Source: Symsagittifera roscoffensis (lineage: Eukaryota; Xenacoelomorpha; Acoela; Convolutidae). From it: a DNA stretch of 64,000 nucleotides. Both the position numbers and the translations under genes were made by a program. The stretch lies in contig NC_087070.1 in assembly GCF_963678635.1 (NCBI RefSeq), positions 5,430,539 to 5,494,538 on the forward strand, read 5' to 3'. This document shows, piece after piece, positions 45,001 through 50,329 of the stretch. Numbering within the stretch: the first letter of the stretch is position 1; each line of letters opens with the position of its first letter. Below the pieces are notes generated by a model. That model was not told where the DNA came from. It made no database searches and saw nothing but the letters and a program-made list of their open reading frames with translations.

Positions 45001-45009
45001 CACAAATGA
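13211..45009 (+). CDS. NO VEIN-like protein (GHKL ATPase plus DUF3883), 11 exons
   Basis: Exons: 13211-14325, 16885-17455, 17811-18188, 18790-19417, 22247-24028, 31924-35152, 37465-37916, 38330-38634, 39337-39472, 40280-40453, 44663-45009. All introns are GT-AG, phases match, and the total is 9,117 nt, giving 3,038 aa. Domains: LOTUS-like winged helix (about 9-86); Q-rich linker (146-185); a possible second winged helix (495-560); a conserved helical region (563-860); a basic cluster (777-782); a SUMO-interaction-like VVDLVSDDEE (866-875); a GHKL ATPase (about 1370-1570) with N-box ELIQNADDN (E1391, N1395, D1398) and GLIGQKGIGFKSVF (1454-1467); a long NOV middle region; an S/P-rich linker; and DUF3883 (about 2920-3038) with D2956 and E2971-V-K2973. 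The plant NO VEIN protein is nuclear, and DUF3883 is to my knowledge placed in the PD-(D/E)XK fold group. The animal function is unknown; nuclear nucleic-acid work is inference. Ends are supported by an upstream stop and an AATAAA. Confidence 0.88.
14450..15200 (+). repeat. Intron 1: dispersed repeat, family D, with tRNA-like module
   Basis: Blocks 'gcaatcgggttctagactttttt-cgtaaataact' (14490-14530) and a tRNA-like piece at 14884-14945 with A box 'tggcgtagaggtaacac' and B box GGTTCGAATCC at 14926-14936. The same order is found at 16350-16715, 41190-41520 and 41500-41990. Intron 1 spans 14326-16884. Confidence 0.55.
15201..15989. other. Intron 1, unassigned part
   Basis: T-rich, with chance hydrophobic open frames only. 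I see no exon here: splicing exon 1 straight to 16885 preserves the frame. Confidence 0.45.
15990..16260 (+). repeat. Intron 1: diverged copy of repeat A
   Basis: 'gtagtgaagacgcttgcatag', 'gtcaatgataaattgac' and 'ccaactgactgttggctttg' match the order of repeat A at 21649-22143, with many differences and internal deletions. Confidence 0.4.
16350..16715 (+). repeat. Intron 1: repeat D copy with tRNA-like module
   Basis: 'taccgtaaacaact', 'ttctaggttcctttcatc', a tRNA-like piece with B box GGTTTGAGTCC at 16501-16511, then 'ctgctcaactggtttctgctcaaag'. The last block also occurs at 41865-41890 and 46340-46370. Confidence 0.5.
16720..16870 (+). other. GC-rich patch with hairpin just before exon 2
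   Basis: A 150-bp GC-rich island in an AT-rich intron. It contains a perfect hairpin at 16802-16816 (CGACCC, loop TTT, GGGTCG), followed by GGGTCGAATCCC and CCCTAAAGGG. It ends 15-20 bp before the exon 2 acceptor. It may be the edge of a mobile element or a folded RNA segment; I cannot tell which. Confidence 0.5.
16885..17455 (+). CDS. Exon 2: linker and possible second winged helix
   Basis: Acceptor 'gtttag' ends at 16884; its first base completes the phase-2 codon from exon 1 (GG+A, Gly). Codes for residues 372-562. The first half is S/P/T-rich. From about 495 a compact region (TACKIILQNMCSNGEF ... VNLYIDIYVE) has the look of a winged-helix domain. The donor GTTAGT is at 17456, phase 0. 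Confidence 0.85.
17456..17810 (+). other. Intron 2
   Basis: 355 bp, GT-AG. Nothing recognised inside; the minus-strand open frames here are chance. Confidence 0.75.
17811..18188 (+). CDS. Exon 3: conserved NO VEIN N-terminal region
   Basis: Phase 0 at both ends. Codes for residues 563-688, starting LRNVCTIRDLETLLVAL and ending ISLPLLKS. It includes YQMGPLYKNPVIYDKF and a helical DFLMFLADALDVVNP segment. This resembles the conserved region ahead of the ATPase in NO VEIN-like proteins, but I cannot attach a function. Acceptor 'cttcgttag', donor GTAAGC. Confidence 0.85.
18189..18789 (+). other. Intron 3 with a poly-C run
   Basis: 601 bp, GT-AG. A run of about 15 C at 18689-18703 is the only notable feature. 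The stretch just before the acceptor is pyrimidine-rich. Confidence 0.7.
18790..19417 (+). CDS. Exon 4: helical region, basic cluster and SIM-like motif
   Basis: Phase 0 start, phase 1 end. Codes for residues 689-897. The helical region is followed by EEKKKRKK (775-782), a possible nuclear localisation signal, and by VVDLVSDDEE (866-875), which fits the hydrophobic-core plus acidic-tail form of SUMO-interacting motifs. The acceptor at 18788-18789 is the only nearby AG that preserves phase with exon 3. Confidence 0.83.
19735..20680 (+). repeat. Intron 4: composite repeat B then C
   Basis: B blocks ('gatagccggttgctgtgcaag', 'tgccgttttttgtgcgtgatg') then C blocks, including a tRNA-like piece at 20428-20500 with A box 'tggccgagagggc' and B box AGTTCGAATCC (20473-20483), and the tail 'gtttgcgaagcgcagcttcg'. 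Intron 4 spans 19418-22246. Confidence 0.55.
20745..21525 (+). repeat. Intron 4: second composite repeat B then C
   Basis: Lies directly after the first copy in the same orientation. B blocks include 'ggctttaatatgatatatcg', 'gtacctgattttgcatgg' and 'gtgctaatagcacag'. The C part holds a tRNA-like piece at 21366-21425 with A box 'gtggctgagtgg', a well-formed anticodon arm (GAGA, loop TTCATTA, TCTC) and a B-box relative AGCTTGAATCC. No acceptor stem forms. Confidence 0.55.
20970..21009. repeat. (AT)n microsatellite
   Basis: About 19 to 20 AT dinucleotides without interruption, within repeat B. Confidence 0.9.
21649..22143 (+). repeat. Intron 4: repeat A copy
   Basis: A ~490-bp family: 'gagtaatgaacgcagtgag', 'aggtcttgctgat', 'aatttgttcacgctcaattt', 'ccactatcgaacagcaaaaa', 'caaattgggttaattttaac', 'aaagagctttaaggccat' and 'caactgtcagttggctatg'. 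Other copies: 35680-36050, 36502-36880, 38803-39330, 42126-42590, and a weak one at 15990-16260. It ends about 100 bp before exon 5. Confidence 0.7.
22247..24028 (+). CDS. Exon 5: region leading into the GHKL ATPase core
   Basis: Phase 1 at both ends. Codes for residues 898-1491. The first 450 residues are charged and largely helical, without a domain I can name. Near the end are the ATP-binding motifs of the sacsin/NO VEIN branch of the Hsp90-type fold: SQDVHFILELIQNADDNNYN (N-box), TVFNNETGF, and ALCDVGKTTKGKHRKG followed by GQKGIGFKSVF. The catalytic Glu and the Asn/Asp that bind Mg-ATP are all present, so the ATPase is probably active. Donor GTAAGT at 24029. Confidence 0.9.
24029..24284 (+). 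repeat. Intron 5 start: partial repeat D
   Basis: 'gtgcaaccgggtacaagactttttt-cgtaaacaactttttt' (24213-24255) matches repeat D and is cut off by the LTR at 24285. Intron 5 spans 24029-31923. Confidence 0.4.
24285..24614 (-). mobile_element. 3' LTR of an antisense Ty3/gypsy element
   Basis: On the minus strand a purine tract (24615-24628, AAAAAGGGGGGAAA) is followed directly by TGTGGTACGG, and about 330 bp later the sequence reaches ...CTCACTAACCA. This gives the TG...CA ends and the polypurine tract position expected for an LTR retrotransposon. The tract lies about 100 bp beyond the last pol codons. The matching 5' LTR is not in the window. Confidence 0.6.
24615..24628 (-). promoter_or_regulatory. 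Polypurine tract of the antisense Ty3/gypsy element
   Basis: Minus strand AAAAAGGGGGGAAA, immediately upstream of the LTR. Such tracts prime plus-strand DNA synthesis in LTR retrotransposons. Confidence 0.65.
24728..25830 (-). pseudogene. Ty3/gypsy pol C-terminal tail (decayed)
   Basis: From 25830 down, the minus strand reads VFRKILDRRSGKKIFRPFNEHIVKFLENTYTTASGKVIWKKHIA in parts, then a low-complexity S/T/P/K-rich tail (25371-25114) and a final segment ending at 24728. This looks like the region after the integrase in Ty3/gypsy polyproteins. Frame changes between the pieces show that it is broken. It lies antisense in intron 5. Confidence 0.6.
25949..26609 (-). pseudogene. Ty3/gypsy integrase zinc-binding domain, catalytic core not found
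   Basis: The minus strand gives RAVITRLHRWHPRQEAIVDA and a WWPRINRH segment, then, after a frame change, CKECKEC: an H-x3-H ... C-x2-C zinc-binding domain typical of retroelement integrase. Only about 130 residues separate this from the pol tail at 25830. They are K/R/S-rich and show none of the D,D-35-E landmarks, so the core appears deleted or replaced. Confidence 0.6.
26860..27545 (-). repeat. Spacer with reiterated CCAATCAGA-type motif
   Basis: On the + strand 'tctgattgg' or 'tttgattgg' occurs near 26876, 26974, 27075, 27186, 27253, 27324 and 27397, with spacing of about 67-111 bp. On the minus strand this encodes loosely repeated peptides (for example NYIQSDSRKGGTTPQECVKM) between the RNase H and integrase parts of the Ty3/gypsy remnant. 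Confidence 0.45.
27720..28105 (-). pseudogene. Ty3/gypsy RNase H domain (frameshifted)
   Basis: The minus strand reads LVWDKSQQDAFKAKLKLISD, RIICDASHSGLEAAL, then after a frame change VPISFACRFLNTQEKKYSTN, ELELLAIVWSCEHFRNGL and ILTDHRAIISALKT. These are the DAS, ELEL-A-VW and TDH landmarks of the Ty3/gypsy RNase H. The reverse transcriptase that should lie upstream is missing; a LINE begins at about 28106 instead. Confidence 0.75.
28106..29060 (-). pseudogene. LINE reverse transcriptase, antisense in intron 5
   Basis: Minus-strand order: LKRGIVTPIYKKDDAE (about 28820-28870), KTQFDFRTSYSTMDAILYCT (about 28660-28720), LLDLSKAFNSINHEHLKNKL and VPQGTILRPLIFNLYINDF (28390-28610), and QYADDTLLIRDDND (about 28300-28345). 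These are successive motifs of a non-LTR reverse transcriptase. The YADD catalytic box is intact, but stops and frame changes break the frame. Small 'tctagaaaacttgtaa' repeats at 29079-29165 lie just upstream. Confidence 0.75.
29297..30023 (-). pseudogene. LINE endonuclease (EEP type), antisense
   Basis: The minus strand gives GG-VMILIPKILHPKLRTDLN, WVEFKISKNKTERSTLLNIS, then IIVLLGDHNFNYL, STPTHSKTLIDYII and PPIITDHSATIL. The GDHN, T-x-IDYI and SDH-type (here TDH) motifs identify an apurinic-type LINE endonuclease. One frame change near 29770 and one at the 5' end. A duplication-flanked insertion at 29979-30181 interrupts the upstream part. Confidence 0.72.
29979..30181 (-). repeat. 45-bp direct repeats flanking a 113-bp insert in the LINE
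   Basis: 29979-30023 and 30137-30181 are the same 45 bp ('ttttttgcttgcgactgctg' continuing to 'aaggagacaa'). Between them lie 113 bp that also occur, nearly unchanged, at 30690-30804 just beyond the LINE's 5' end. Confidence 0.85.
30230..30556 (-). pseudogene. LINE ORF N-terminus with hydrophobic segment and 2A-like motif
   Basis: The minus-strand frame begins MGCQFFSIRSN, then a hydrophobic stretch of about 25 residues (L/I/V-rich, residues 19-46), then CCDDINPNPGP. The C-terminal part begins the endonuclease (IKILHLNCRSLVQKIKS). The DINPNPGP at 30383-30406 matches the D-x-x-x-NPGP end of 2A and 2A-like peptides, with N instead of the usual E. Known non-LTR elements from several invertebrates carry such a motif at their N-terminus. 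Confidence 0.65.
30690..30804 (+). repeat. Second copy of the 113-bp segment
   Basis: 'cttttaacttttgttcagtt' through 'ttttaatcagggcggtg' matches 30024-30136 with one or two changes. It lies just outside the 5' end of the LINE. Confidence 0.8.
30805..31923 (+). other. Rest of intron 5, no feature recognised
   Basis: AT-rich. 'atagcttcatgta' (31286) and its near complement 'tacgtgaagctat' (31364) form a weak inverted repeat. An open frame runs from 31755 into exon 6, but the coding sequence begins only after the acceptor 'catctctttcag'. Confidence 0.5.
31924..35152 (+). CDS. Exon 6: end of the ATPase domain and long NO VEIN middle region
   Basis: The largest exon, residues 1492-2567. The acceptor ends at 31923, and 'gc' completes the Gly codon of exon 5, giving NNGPLG-MIKPLWIDEED, then STKIVLPF and SLLLFLNKLQKIVIHFD, the expected end of a sacsin/NO VEIN ATPase domain. 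About 900 residues of NOV-type sequence follow (for example SKPIIPTVDGGLCLACEAIQ), without a catalytic motif I can name. A basic, helical end (RYIRKRMNEKYEIRKNLLSK) precedes the donor GTAATC at 35153. No stops or frameshifts, which argues for selection. Confidence 0.9.
35351..37004 (+). repeat. Intron 6: recent tandem duplication of about 0.82 kb
   Basis: 35351-36172 and 36173-37004 are two copies in direct order. They differ by about 9 bp of insertion ('ccagttttc') and a handful of substitutions. Each copy contains one repeat A element (from about 35680 and 36502) and ends with 'gtcataataatttcctatag'. Intron 6 spans 35153-37464. Confidence 0.9.
37465..37916 (+). CDS. Exon 7: linker before DUF3883
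   Basis: The acceptor 'gttttag' ends at 37464; 'T' completes the AG from exon 6 (Ser). Residues 2568-2718. The first half (FGDRDNLVLFIDGLVKYFNK ... FDIPPIPSSDPKWSV) looks folded and closes the NOV middle region. The second half is P/S/G-rich and ends in PPPPKPPSEWKPEYVVPPRM, which looks disordered. The donor GTAAGT at 37917 leaves phase 1. Confidence 0.85.
37917..38329 (+). other. Intron 7
   Basis: 413 bp, GT-AG. It contains a second exact copy of the palindrome GATGTTTAAAACATC at 37960-37974; the first is upstream of the start codon at 13148. Nothing else seen. Confidence 0.75.
38330..38634 (+). CDS. Exon 8: S/P-rich linker with basic clusters
   Basis: 'ta' completes the phase-1 codon (ATA, Ile). 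Residues 2719-2820. Rich in S, P, Q and charged residues, with GEKRPRE (KRPR at 2774-2777) and EKKPRS as possible nuclear localisation signals. Several GT sites are close together at the end; GTGTGT at 38635 is chosen because it alone joins exon 9 in the right frame. Confidence 0.78.
38803..39330 (+). repeat. Intron 8: repeat A copy reaching the exon 9 acceptor
   Basis: A full repeat A copy, ending with a small tandem duplication of 'actcttttccaactgt-agtt' (39240-39315). It stops about 10 bp before the exon 9 acceptor at 39336, so its T-rich end probably supplies the polypyrimidine tract. Intron 8 spans 38635-39336. Confidence 0.65.
39337..39472 (+). CDS. Exon 9: short S/T/G-rich linker
   Basis: Residues 2821-2865, NICNEAGSQASSGTSAGREE through to NMEVTFP. 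Too short to be recognised alone; it is supported by composition like exon 8 and by phase: phase 0 with exon 8 (donor 38635) and phase 1 with exon 10 (A+AT, Asn). Donor GTTGGT at 39473. This is the least certain exon. Confidence 0.65.
39473..40279 (+). other. Intron 9
   Basis: 807 bp, GT-AG. No repeat recognised except the motif 'attctgattggctg' near 39619, shared with the inverted-repeat elements and with 26.9-27.4 kb. Confidence 0.6.
40280..40453 (+). CDS. Exon 10: lead-in to DUF3883
   Basis: The acceptor 'tgatttcag' ends at 40279. Residues 2866-2923, from DTTYFSSVSCQLETLHLSSS to AAEHKAILTGRFG. The final ILTGRFG joined to exon 11 (ELLVYKQL) recreates the G-R-x-G-E-x-x-V-Y opening of DUF3883. 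The donor GTAAGG at 40454 leaves phase 1. Confidence 0.83.
40790..41190 (+). repeat. Intron 10: repeat C copy with tRNA-like module
   Basis: 'cttgcgagcagctagtgta', 'agcatctgttttctactttg', a tRNA-like piece at 40998-41060 with A box 'gcggctgagtggttag' and anticodon arm GAGA-CTCTTAT-TCTC, then 'tttgcaaagcgcagctttgc'. Intron 10 spans 40454-44662. Confidence 0.55.
41191..41990 (+). repeat. Intron 10: two repeat D copies in tandem
   Basis: The first copy has a tRNA-like piece at 41210-41265 (B box GGTTCGAATAG at 41247). The second begins near 41500 and has a degraded one at 41620-41675. Both carry 'ctcaagttttt-cggctcag' tails; the second continues to 'cggctcaactagtgtctgct' and 'gtttccacttcgtaagttttg'. 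Confidence 0.55.
42126..42590 (+). repeat. Intron 10: repeat A copy
   Basis: Begins 'gagtaatgaacgtagtgggt' and ends 'aagttggctatgtttt', with all inner blocks in the same order as 21649-22143. It directly abuts the composite repeat E at 42593. Confidence 0.7.
42593..43425 (+). repeat. Composite repeat E, copy 1
   Basis: Head: 'ccccactgtctacagccttc'. It is followed by about four diverged units of 170-190 bp. Each has 'ttctcgaaaactaccctccc', 'aaatctgagattttgg', 'gggttgtgggaagctcccct', 'gcataagcggttacgcccaa', 'aagttatgaccctcggaaaa' and 'gtcaaatttttgattttgac'. Tail: 'cgcatcagtagaacaaattc' and 'agctttagctgggcttctag'. No protein is encoded. Confidence 0.75.
43592..44395 (+). repeat. Composite repeat E, copy 2
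   Basis: Same head ('cccctctgtctacagccttc'), about four diverged units, and the same tail ('cgcatcagtttaacaaattt', 'gctttagctgggctcctatt'). Head to tail with copy 1 and also within intron 10. Confidence 0.72.
44663..45009 (+). CDS. Exon 11: DUF3883 (NOV_C), PD-(D/E)XK-like
   Basis: The acceptor 'gcttttttag' ends at 44662; 'GC' completes Gly. Residues 2924-3038. The pattern is ELLVYKQL (E2925), then RPYDICV (D2956), then IDFIEVKST (E2971, K2973), then FKISSAELKFATEKGSNYFL. This is the E...D...ExK arrangement of PD-(D/E)XK nuclease-like folds, and the ISSAELKFA motif is typical of DUF3883 ('s-nE-e-A'). The key residues are present, so nuclease activity is possible but unproven. TGA at 45007-45009. 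Confidence 0.9.
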
Positions 45010-45112
45010 CGGGGAAGAGTGTGCCGCTAATATTTGAAAAAACTGTTAAACTTCTTTTAGCACAAACCTGCGATCTTTTTGTAATGAACATTCATTCAAT
45101 GATTTAATTTAA

Positions 45113-45118
45113 AATAAA
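45113..45118 (+). terminator. Polyadenylation signal AATAAA
   Basis: AATAAA about 105 bp after the stop codon of the NO VEIN-like gene, the first one downstream. Confidence 0.6.
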
Positions 45119-46189
45119 TATTTTCCCAAAATTTGCGAGAGTCATTGTCTTGAAACACAATACTACTTGTTTCACAATAAGCAAAAGTGTTTTCTGTTAA
45201 GTGAGCATTAGTACCGGTTTAAGTGAGTGTACTGATAGCAAAGTGAGTGTCAAGTTGTTGTCGGATTTTAAGATTTTTGTTGACTTTTTAATTGCGGCTG
45301 CTATTCGAGGGCAGCTTGTAGTTTTGTTTATCTGAATTTTTCTTGACAAAATGCAAGTAGCGTGTCTCAAAAATTATTTCTGAGTAATACGACGATAGCA
45401 ATATTTACGATTCGAACTGAAATCGTGACTTTTCATTTTCCAGAGAAGTATAGGTGCGTTCTTTTTCTCGTGCTATGCCGAATTTACTGCCAAGCAACTT
45501 TTACCCGCATGTCTTTCCTATCCTAACATGTTTGCCGGCAGACCAAATTAACCACCAACCTGCTGCTGTTTATTGCAAGACTGATGACTAAAAACTAATT
45601 GGCAACTGGCGCGGCATCTTGAAGTTTTTTTAATGCGCCGCGGAGAAATGTCGCGTAAACATTTCACGAGAGTAGATTAATTGAGGGTGGGAGGAATTGA
45701 TAGCTTGGCGGAAACAGTTTTGCCATTTTTTTGAGCGCAGTGAAAACAACAACATTTTTTTGAATAGTTTAAGACTCGGCCATGGGTGGCAGCAGAAACG
45801 TGTACGAGTGTTGTTGCAAACGGAAATTAAACCATGTTTTGGCAGTTTATTAGCAAGTTTTTTGACATTTGATCAGAAATAAGTTAACATAGTTGATGCA
45901 TTTGTAAGAATTGAAAGCTTAATAAATCGCGATATTTTTTTTGAAAGTTTTTTAGGAAGTCATAAAATGCTCAAAAGTTTTTCAGAAGTTTATTCATACA
46001 TGTCAATGCATATATGATTGCATCTAGTATATACGCACTATCTTCAGTTCACATACTAAGTTTATTTTTCTTTGATATTAAAAAAATTTTTCTCGATTGT
46101 GTTCGAGAGTTCTAGCCTGGCCGCTGTGTATTATATTCAGTTGTCTGATAATTAAAAGTTTTCAGCTGAGTCAATGAGCACCGTCAATT
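45119..46189. other. Intergenic, no gene seen
   Basis: AT-rich sequence after the gene, no recognised repeat or coding region. Confidence 0.5.
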
Positions 46190-46480
46190 AGCTGCGACTG
46201 GTCTCGGTCAATGTTGACTGTAGAATTGAGTCGAAATTTTTTTTTGCTGGATGGTAATGGATCCAAAATTACATTCCATTATTCTGAATTTCAAACATAA
46301 ATGATTACACTATTTTTTGAACAGTCATTTTTTTCCTACTCAACTGGTGTCTACTCAAAAATTGTCGAATTTGTTTCCACTTTGTAAGTTTTGTTAAGTT
46401 GCTAATTTGAATATCAAATGTCTCACTTGGCATATTCTGCCTAGAACTTATGTGTGATAAAACTTAGGTGAAATATATGG
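46190..46480 (+). repeat. Partial repeat D
   Basis: 'ctcaactggtgtctactcaaaaattgtcg' and 'gtttccactttgtaagttttg' match the 3' part of repeat D at 41865-41920. Confidence 0.5.
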
Positions 46481-46640
46481 AATGTGAATTTTTTTTTAAA
46501 AGCCGTGGAAAAATTTTTCGCTTTTGCAAAAGTTAGTTTTTCTCGAAAACCTTTCCACTGAGTTCTGAGAAAGGGTATACATAGAAATTACCCTTACGTT
46601 CTTGTGTGCCTGAATATTCCCCAGGTCCTTTTTTTGTGTT

Positions 46641-48065
46641 ACCTCTTGGTCTACAGCGTACGAAAAAGTCTGTTGGGGAGTTTTTAAAGGATAATTTTAA
46701 CTTCACCGATATTTTCGCAAAAAATCAACTACTAAATCTGATATTTCGGTTTCAATGAACAGAACGGATTCAAAAAGCTCCCTCTACAAGCAGCTACGCC
46801 CAAATTCTTACCACAAAATTATTGTCCTCGGAATAGTCACATTTTTTATAAGTTTTTGACCGTTTAATGATTACTGTTTATTTTTTATCGAAAACTAGCT
46901 TCCCAAACGTAAAACTGTGGGTTCAGGGGGGATAACTGGTAATAATTATAAAACCTCCTGCATTAACGGCAACTCACAAAATTCTATGTAAACACTTACT
47001 GTTCTTCGAAAATGAATTTTTTGATTTTAAGAGCGTTTTTTTTTAATTTTAGATTTTTTTAGCCGTTGTTTTGAGTTTTTGACTTTTTTCGAGAACTACC
47101 CTGCCAATCCCAGGTTTTTGGATTCAATCGAAATAGCATATTGGGTTAATCTAATTTTACATGAGTGGTTACGCCCAGTCTTTAAAAAAAAGGGCTACGA
47201 TTCTCAAAAATGTCAATTTTCTGATTTGTTCATTTTGTGTACTTTCCTCGATAACTATCCTGCCAGATCTGATATCATAGGTTTAATCGACATTTTGACT
47301 TTTATTAATTCCTACGCCCAGTTTCTCTTGGAAAATTTTATTGCCTTCGAACAATTAAAAATTTGTAAATTAAACCGTTTTTCTAGAATTTAGATTTTTT
47401 TTTGAAATTTACCGTGCCAATTCTCAGGTGAAATAATCAATAGAGAAACCCAATTTAGGAAACTTTGTCTACTTTACCGGCCACGGCCTATTTTTGGCTA
47501 AAAACGGATTAAGGAGATTCAGTTTTTTAACTGACCGTTTTTTGTAGAAACTTGGCGTTTTCTGCCTAGAACTTGCCTAGCTAGTTACTTTTCTCGATAA
47601 CTATCCTGCCAGATCTGATATTATAGGCTTAATCGACACTCTGAATTTTTTAAATTTCTATGCCCAGTTTTTCTTGAATAAAAATTTCATTGTCTTCGAA
47701 CAATTAAAAATTTATAACTTCAACCGATTTTTAGAATTTTGATTTTTTTTTTAAATTACCGTGCCAATTCTCAGGTGAAATAATTAATCGAGAAACCCGA
47801 TTTTGGGAGTCTTGTCTTTTTAACCGGCTTTGGCCTATTTTTGGCCGGAAAAACGGATTAAGGATATTCAGTTTTTTTTACTTTGACCGTTTTTTGTATA
47901 AACTATTTGAGTTTTCTTAAAAACTACCCTATCAAATCTGAGATGAAAATTTCAATCAAAAGAATTGGACGCGCAATACCTATATCACTCCACAGGAGTA
48001 TAAGAATTTTCGAAAATATCAGTTTGTCACCTCCAGCTTTAGCTGGAACCATAATTTTGTTTCAT
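46641..48065 (+). repeat. Composite repeat E, copy 3 (longest)
   Basis: Head 'cctcttggtctacagcgtac', then about seven diverged units, tail 'tcacctccagctttagctgg'. Two long inner segments (47225-47520 and 47585-47880) repeat each other ('ctcgataactatcctgccag', 'ccgtgccaattctcaggtga'), so the unit number has grown by segment duplication. Confidence 0.7.
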
Positions 48066-48749
48066 TGAGACATACGACCTTTTTGGTTCACCTAGTTTTG
48101 TTTTTACTCTTCTGACTTTTTTGTAGAGAAACAACAAACATTTCGAGCACTTTGCAATGTTTGAAATAACACATTTTCTCCCGCAGCAGTATAGCAAATT
48201 CAAAAAATATCAAACACACTTCTCCAAATGTAGCTGAGCCCTAGGTGTCCTCATCGCGACATGAGAAATTTTTGGTTCACCTAGTTTTTCTCAACTTACT
48301 TTTTATGATTGTGTTGTATGGTGAGTGGTGCGAAGTTCCACTTCGCCTGTGTTTACGTTGAAAGTGTAAATTTGAAAGTTATTTAAAAAAACACCCGTTT
48401 TCTTTCTGTTTCCTTGCATTTCTTAGTCTCTTACAACTGTATGTTTGCTCTGTACGTTTGTTGTTGTTGTTGTGTACTTTAACTTCATTTTTGATAAAGT
48501 TGATGAAAATGGGATGATTTCTGGGGCATGCCGAATTAAATTGTTTTTTTTTGAAATTACTTTTTGTAGCAAATGTTTGAAAATGTTGTTTTAAATATTT
48601 TGAAAATTCTTTTTTCAATTTTTTTCTTTTTGATTTTAGTTTATAGCAAGTAATGAATACTTCTTTTTGATTTTTTCGGTTTCGTATTTTATTCGTTTTT
48701 TTTCTTTTTTTAAATAGCATTTTTTGAATTTAGTTTTTAAATTAGTTAA
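48066..48749 (+). repeat. Extra E tail and T-rich family H segment
   Basis: A second E tail lies at 48180-48250 ('cgcagcagtatagcaaattc', 'aaatgtagctgagccctagg'). From 48540 to 48740 a T-rich block ('gcaagtaatgaatacttctttttgattttt') recurs at 49660-49860. The lysine-rich open frame on the minus strand is a by-product of the T runs. Confidence 0.5.
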
Positions 48750-49620
48750 CTCATCTACAGCCTTCGAAAAAGTATGAGTGGGCAATATTTGACTCAATCT
48801 TTTTCGTTTTCTCAAAAACTACTCTCTCAAATCTGAGATTTTGGGTTCAATGGATAGAACGCATTATGAGAAATCCACATGCATAAGCGCCTACGCTCAA
48901 ATTTTCCTAACGTGAGTTATGACCCTCGGAAAAGTCATTAGTTGGTTTTTGTACCGTCTTTTGAAACTATTTGACTTTTTTCGAAAAATATGCTTTCAAA
49001 ATCTGTTTTGCGTTCAATTGAGTTTTTGCGTTCAGTCGAACTAACAAAATGGGTAAATATCTTTTGCTCAAGCCGCTCTGCCCATTTTTTTTTCTACGCA
49101 AAAAAGATATAACTTGCGGAACAGCCGGTTCAGTTTGATTTTATGACCTTTTCTTGGAAACTTTTTGACTTTTCTCGAAAGCTACATTGTCAATTAGTTG
49201 GTTAAGTTAAAGTTAAATCGAGAAACCCGGTTCTCGAAGTGTTCTATGTTTAAGCGGCCACAATCTTTTCTGTGCATGAAAAAAATTATAGACTCATTGA
49301 GACATACGATTGATTTTAGTTTAATAAGAAGTATTCATTACCATAATTTTAGTGAGTAGTTGAGAGTAGTTTTAAAGAGTAGCTGAGTAGAATGTCATGT
49401 TTTTGAACACTTGACCGTTCATCAAAATTTGTTTGATTTTCAAACAAGCTATCCAATCACTTATTTTATTAGAGAGGCAAATAAAGTTTTGGGCAAAGTC
49501 TAGTTTTTGAAATTACCCACTGCAACCCGCATAAGGAAAACAAGTCTCAAATAAATCAAGCAGCTACTGGGCCCCTAGTTCAAGTTTGACTGGGCCCCTA
49601 ATTTGCTTTTAATGAGTATA
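48750..49620 (+). repeat. Composite repeat E, copy 4
   Basis: Head 'tcatctacagccttcgaaaa', three to four diverged units, tail 'cgcataaggaaaacaagtct' and 'agctactgggcccctagttc'. It is followed by another family H block at 49640-49860. Confidence 0.68.
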
Positions 49621-49860
49621 CGAACGTTTTGGTTCTTGGGAAAGCAGAATTAGGTTATTTTTCTGAAGTTTTTTTGTAGCAATTGTTTGAAAATGTGGTT
49701 TCAAGTATTTTTAAATTCATTTTTCTTTTTTTTTTCAATTTGATTGTACTTTATTGCAAGTAATGAATAATTCTTTTTGACTTTTTCATTTTCGAATTTT
49801 CCGTCGATTTTTTTTCTTTTTTTTTCAAAAAACTATTTTTTAAATCTGTTTTTAATTATA

Positions 49861-50329
49861 TCAACCTTAACTCTGAAGCGTGGTTTTCATGTATTTTGTG
49901 AGTTTTTTCTACTATAATTGTAATTTCTGTAATTTGTCATTTTACCACGTCTGATTTCAAATACTTTTTTCTTTTTAAGATTTTTTTTCAAATAAATGGT
50001 TTCGGCTGATGTTGCATTAGCTTAGTCAACTAACAGTATAAAAATTCGACTGCACAAAGTTCTTGTTTGACAAAGTCAGAATCATGAAAAAGTATGGGAT
50101 TTTAATTTTAGTTTCTTGGTTTGTAAGACGCTTTCGAAATTGTTTTTCAGGTTTCAACAAAATTTTTGGTTTGGTAGAAAACCAAAACTGAACAAAAAAG
50201 ATTATCAATGAAAAAGTTATACCAATGCGTAGATGCACAAAATATGTTTTTATTAATGATAACTTTGATTTCTTACGTTTTTCACCAAAATGCGCCGATT
50301 AAAAAAACTATTCGCCATTTTAAAGCTGA
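49861..50329. other. Intergenic, no gene seen
   Basis: T-rich stretch between family H and the + strand LINE; no repeat recognised. Confidence 0.45.

Noticed and set aside
48379-48720. Lysine-rich minus-strand open frame as a gene
   Set aside because: It arises from T runs of a dispersed repeat that recurs at 49660-49860.
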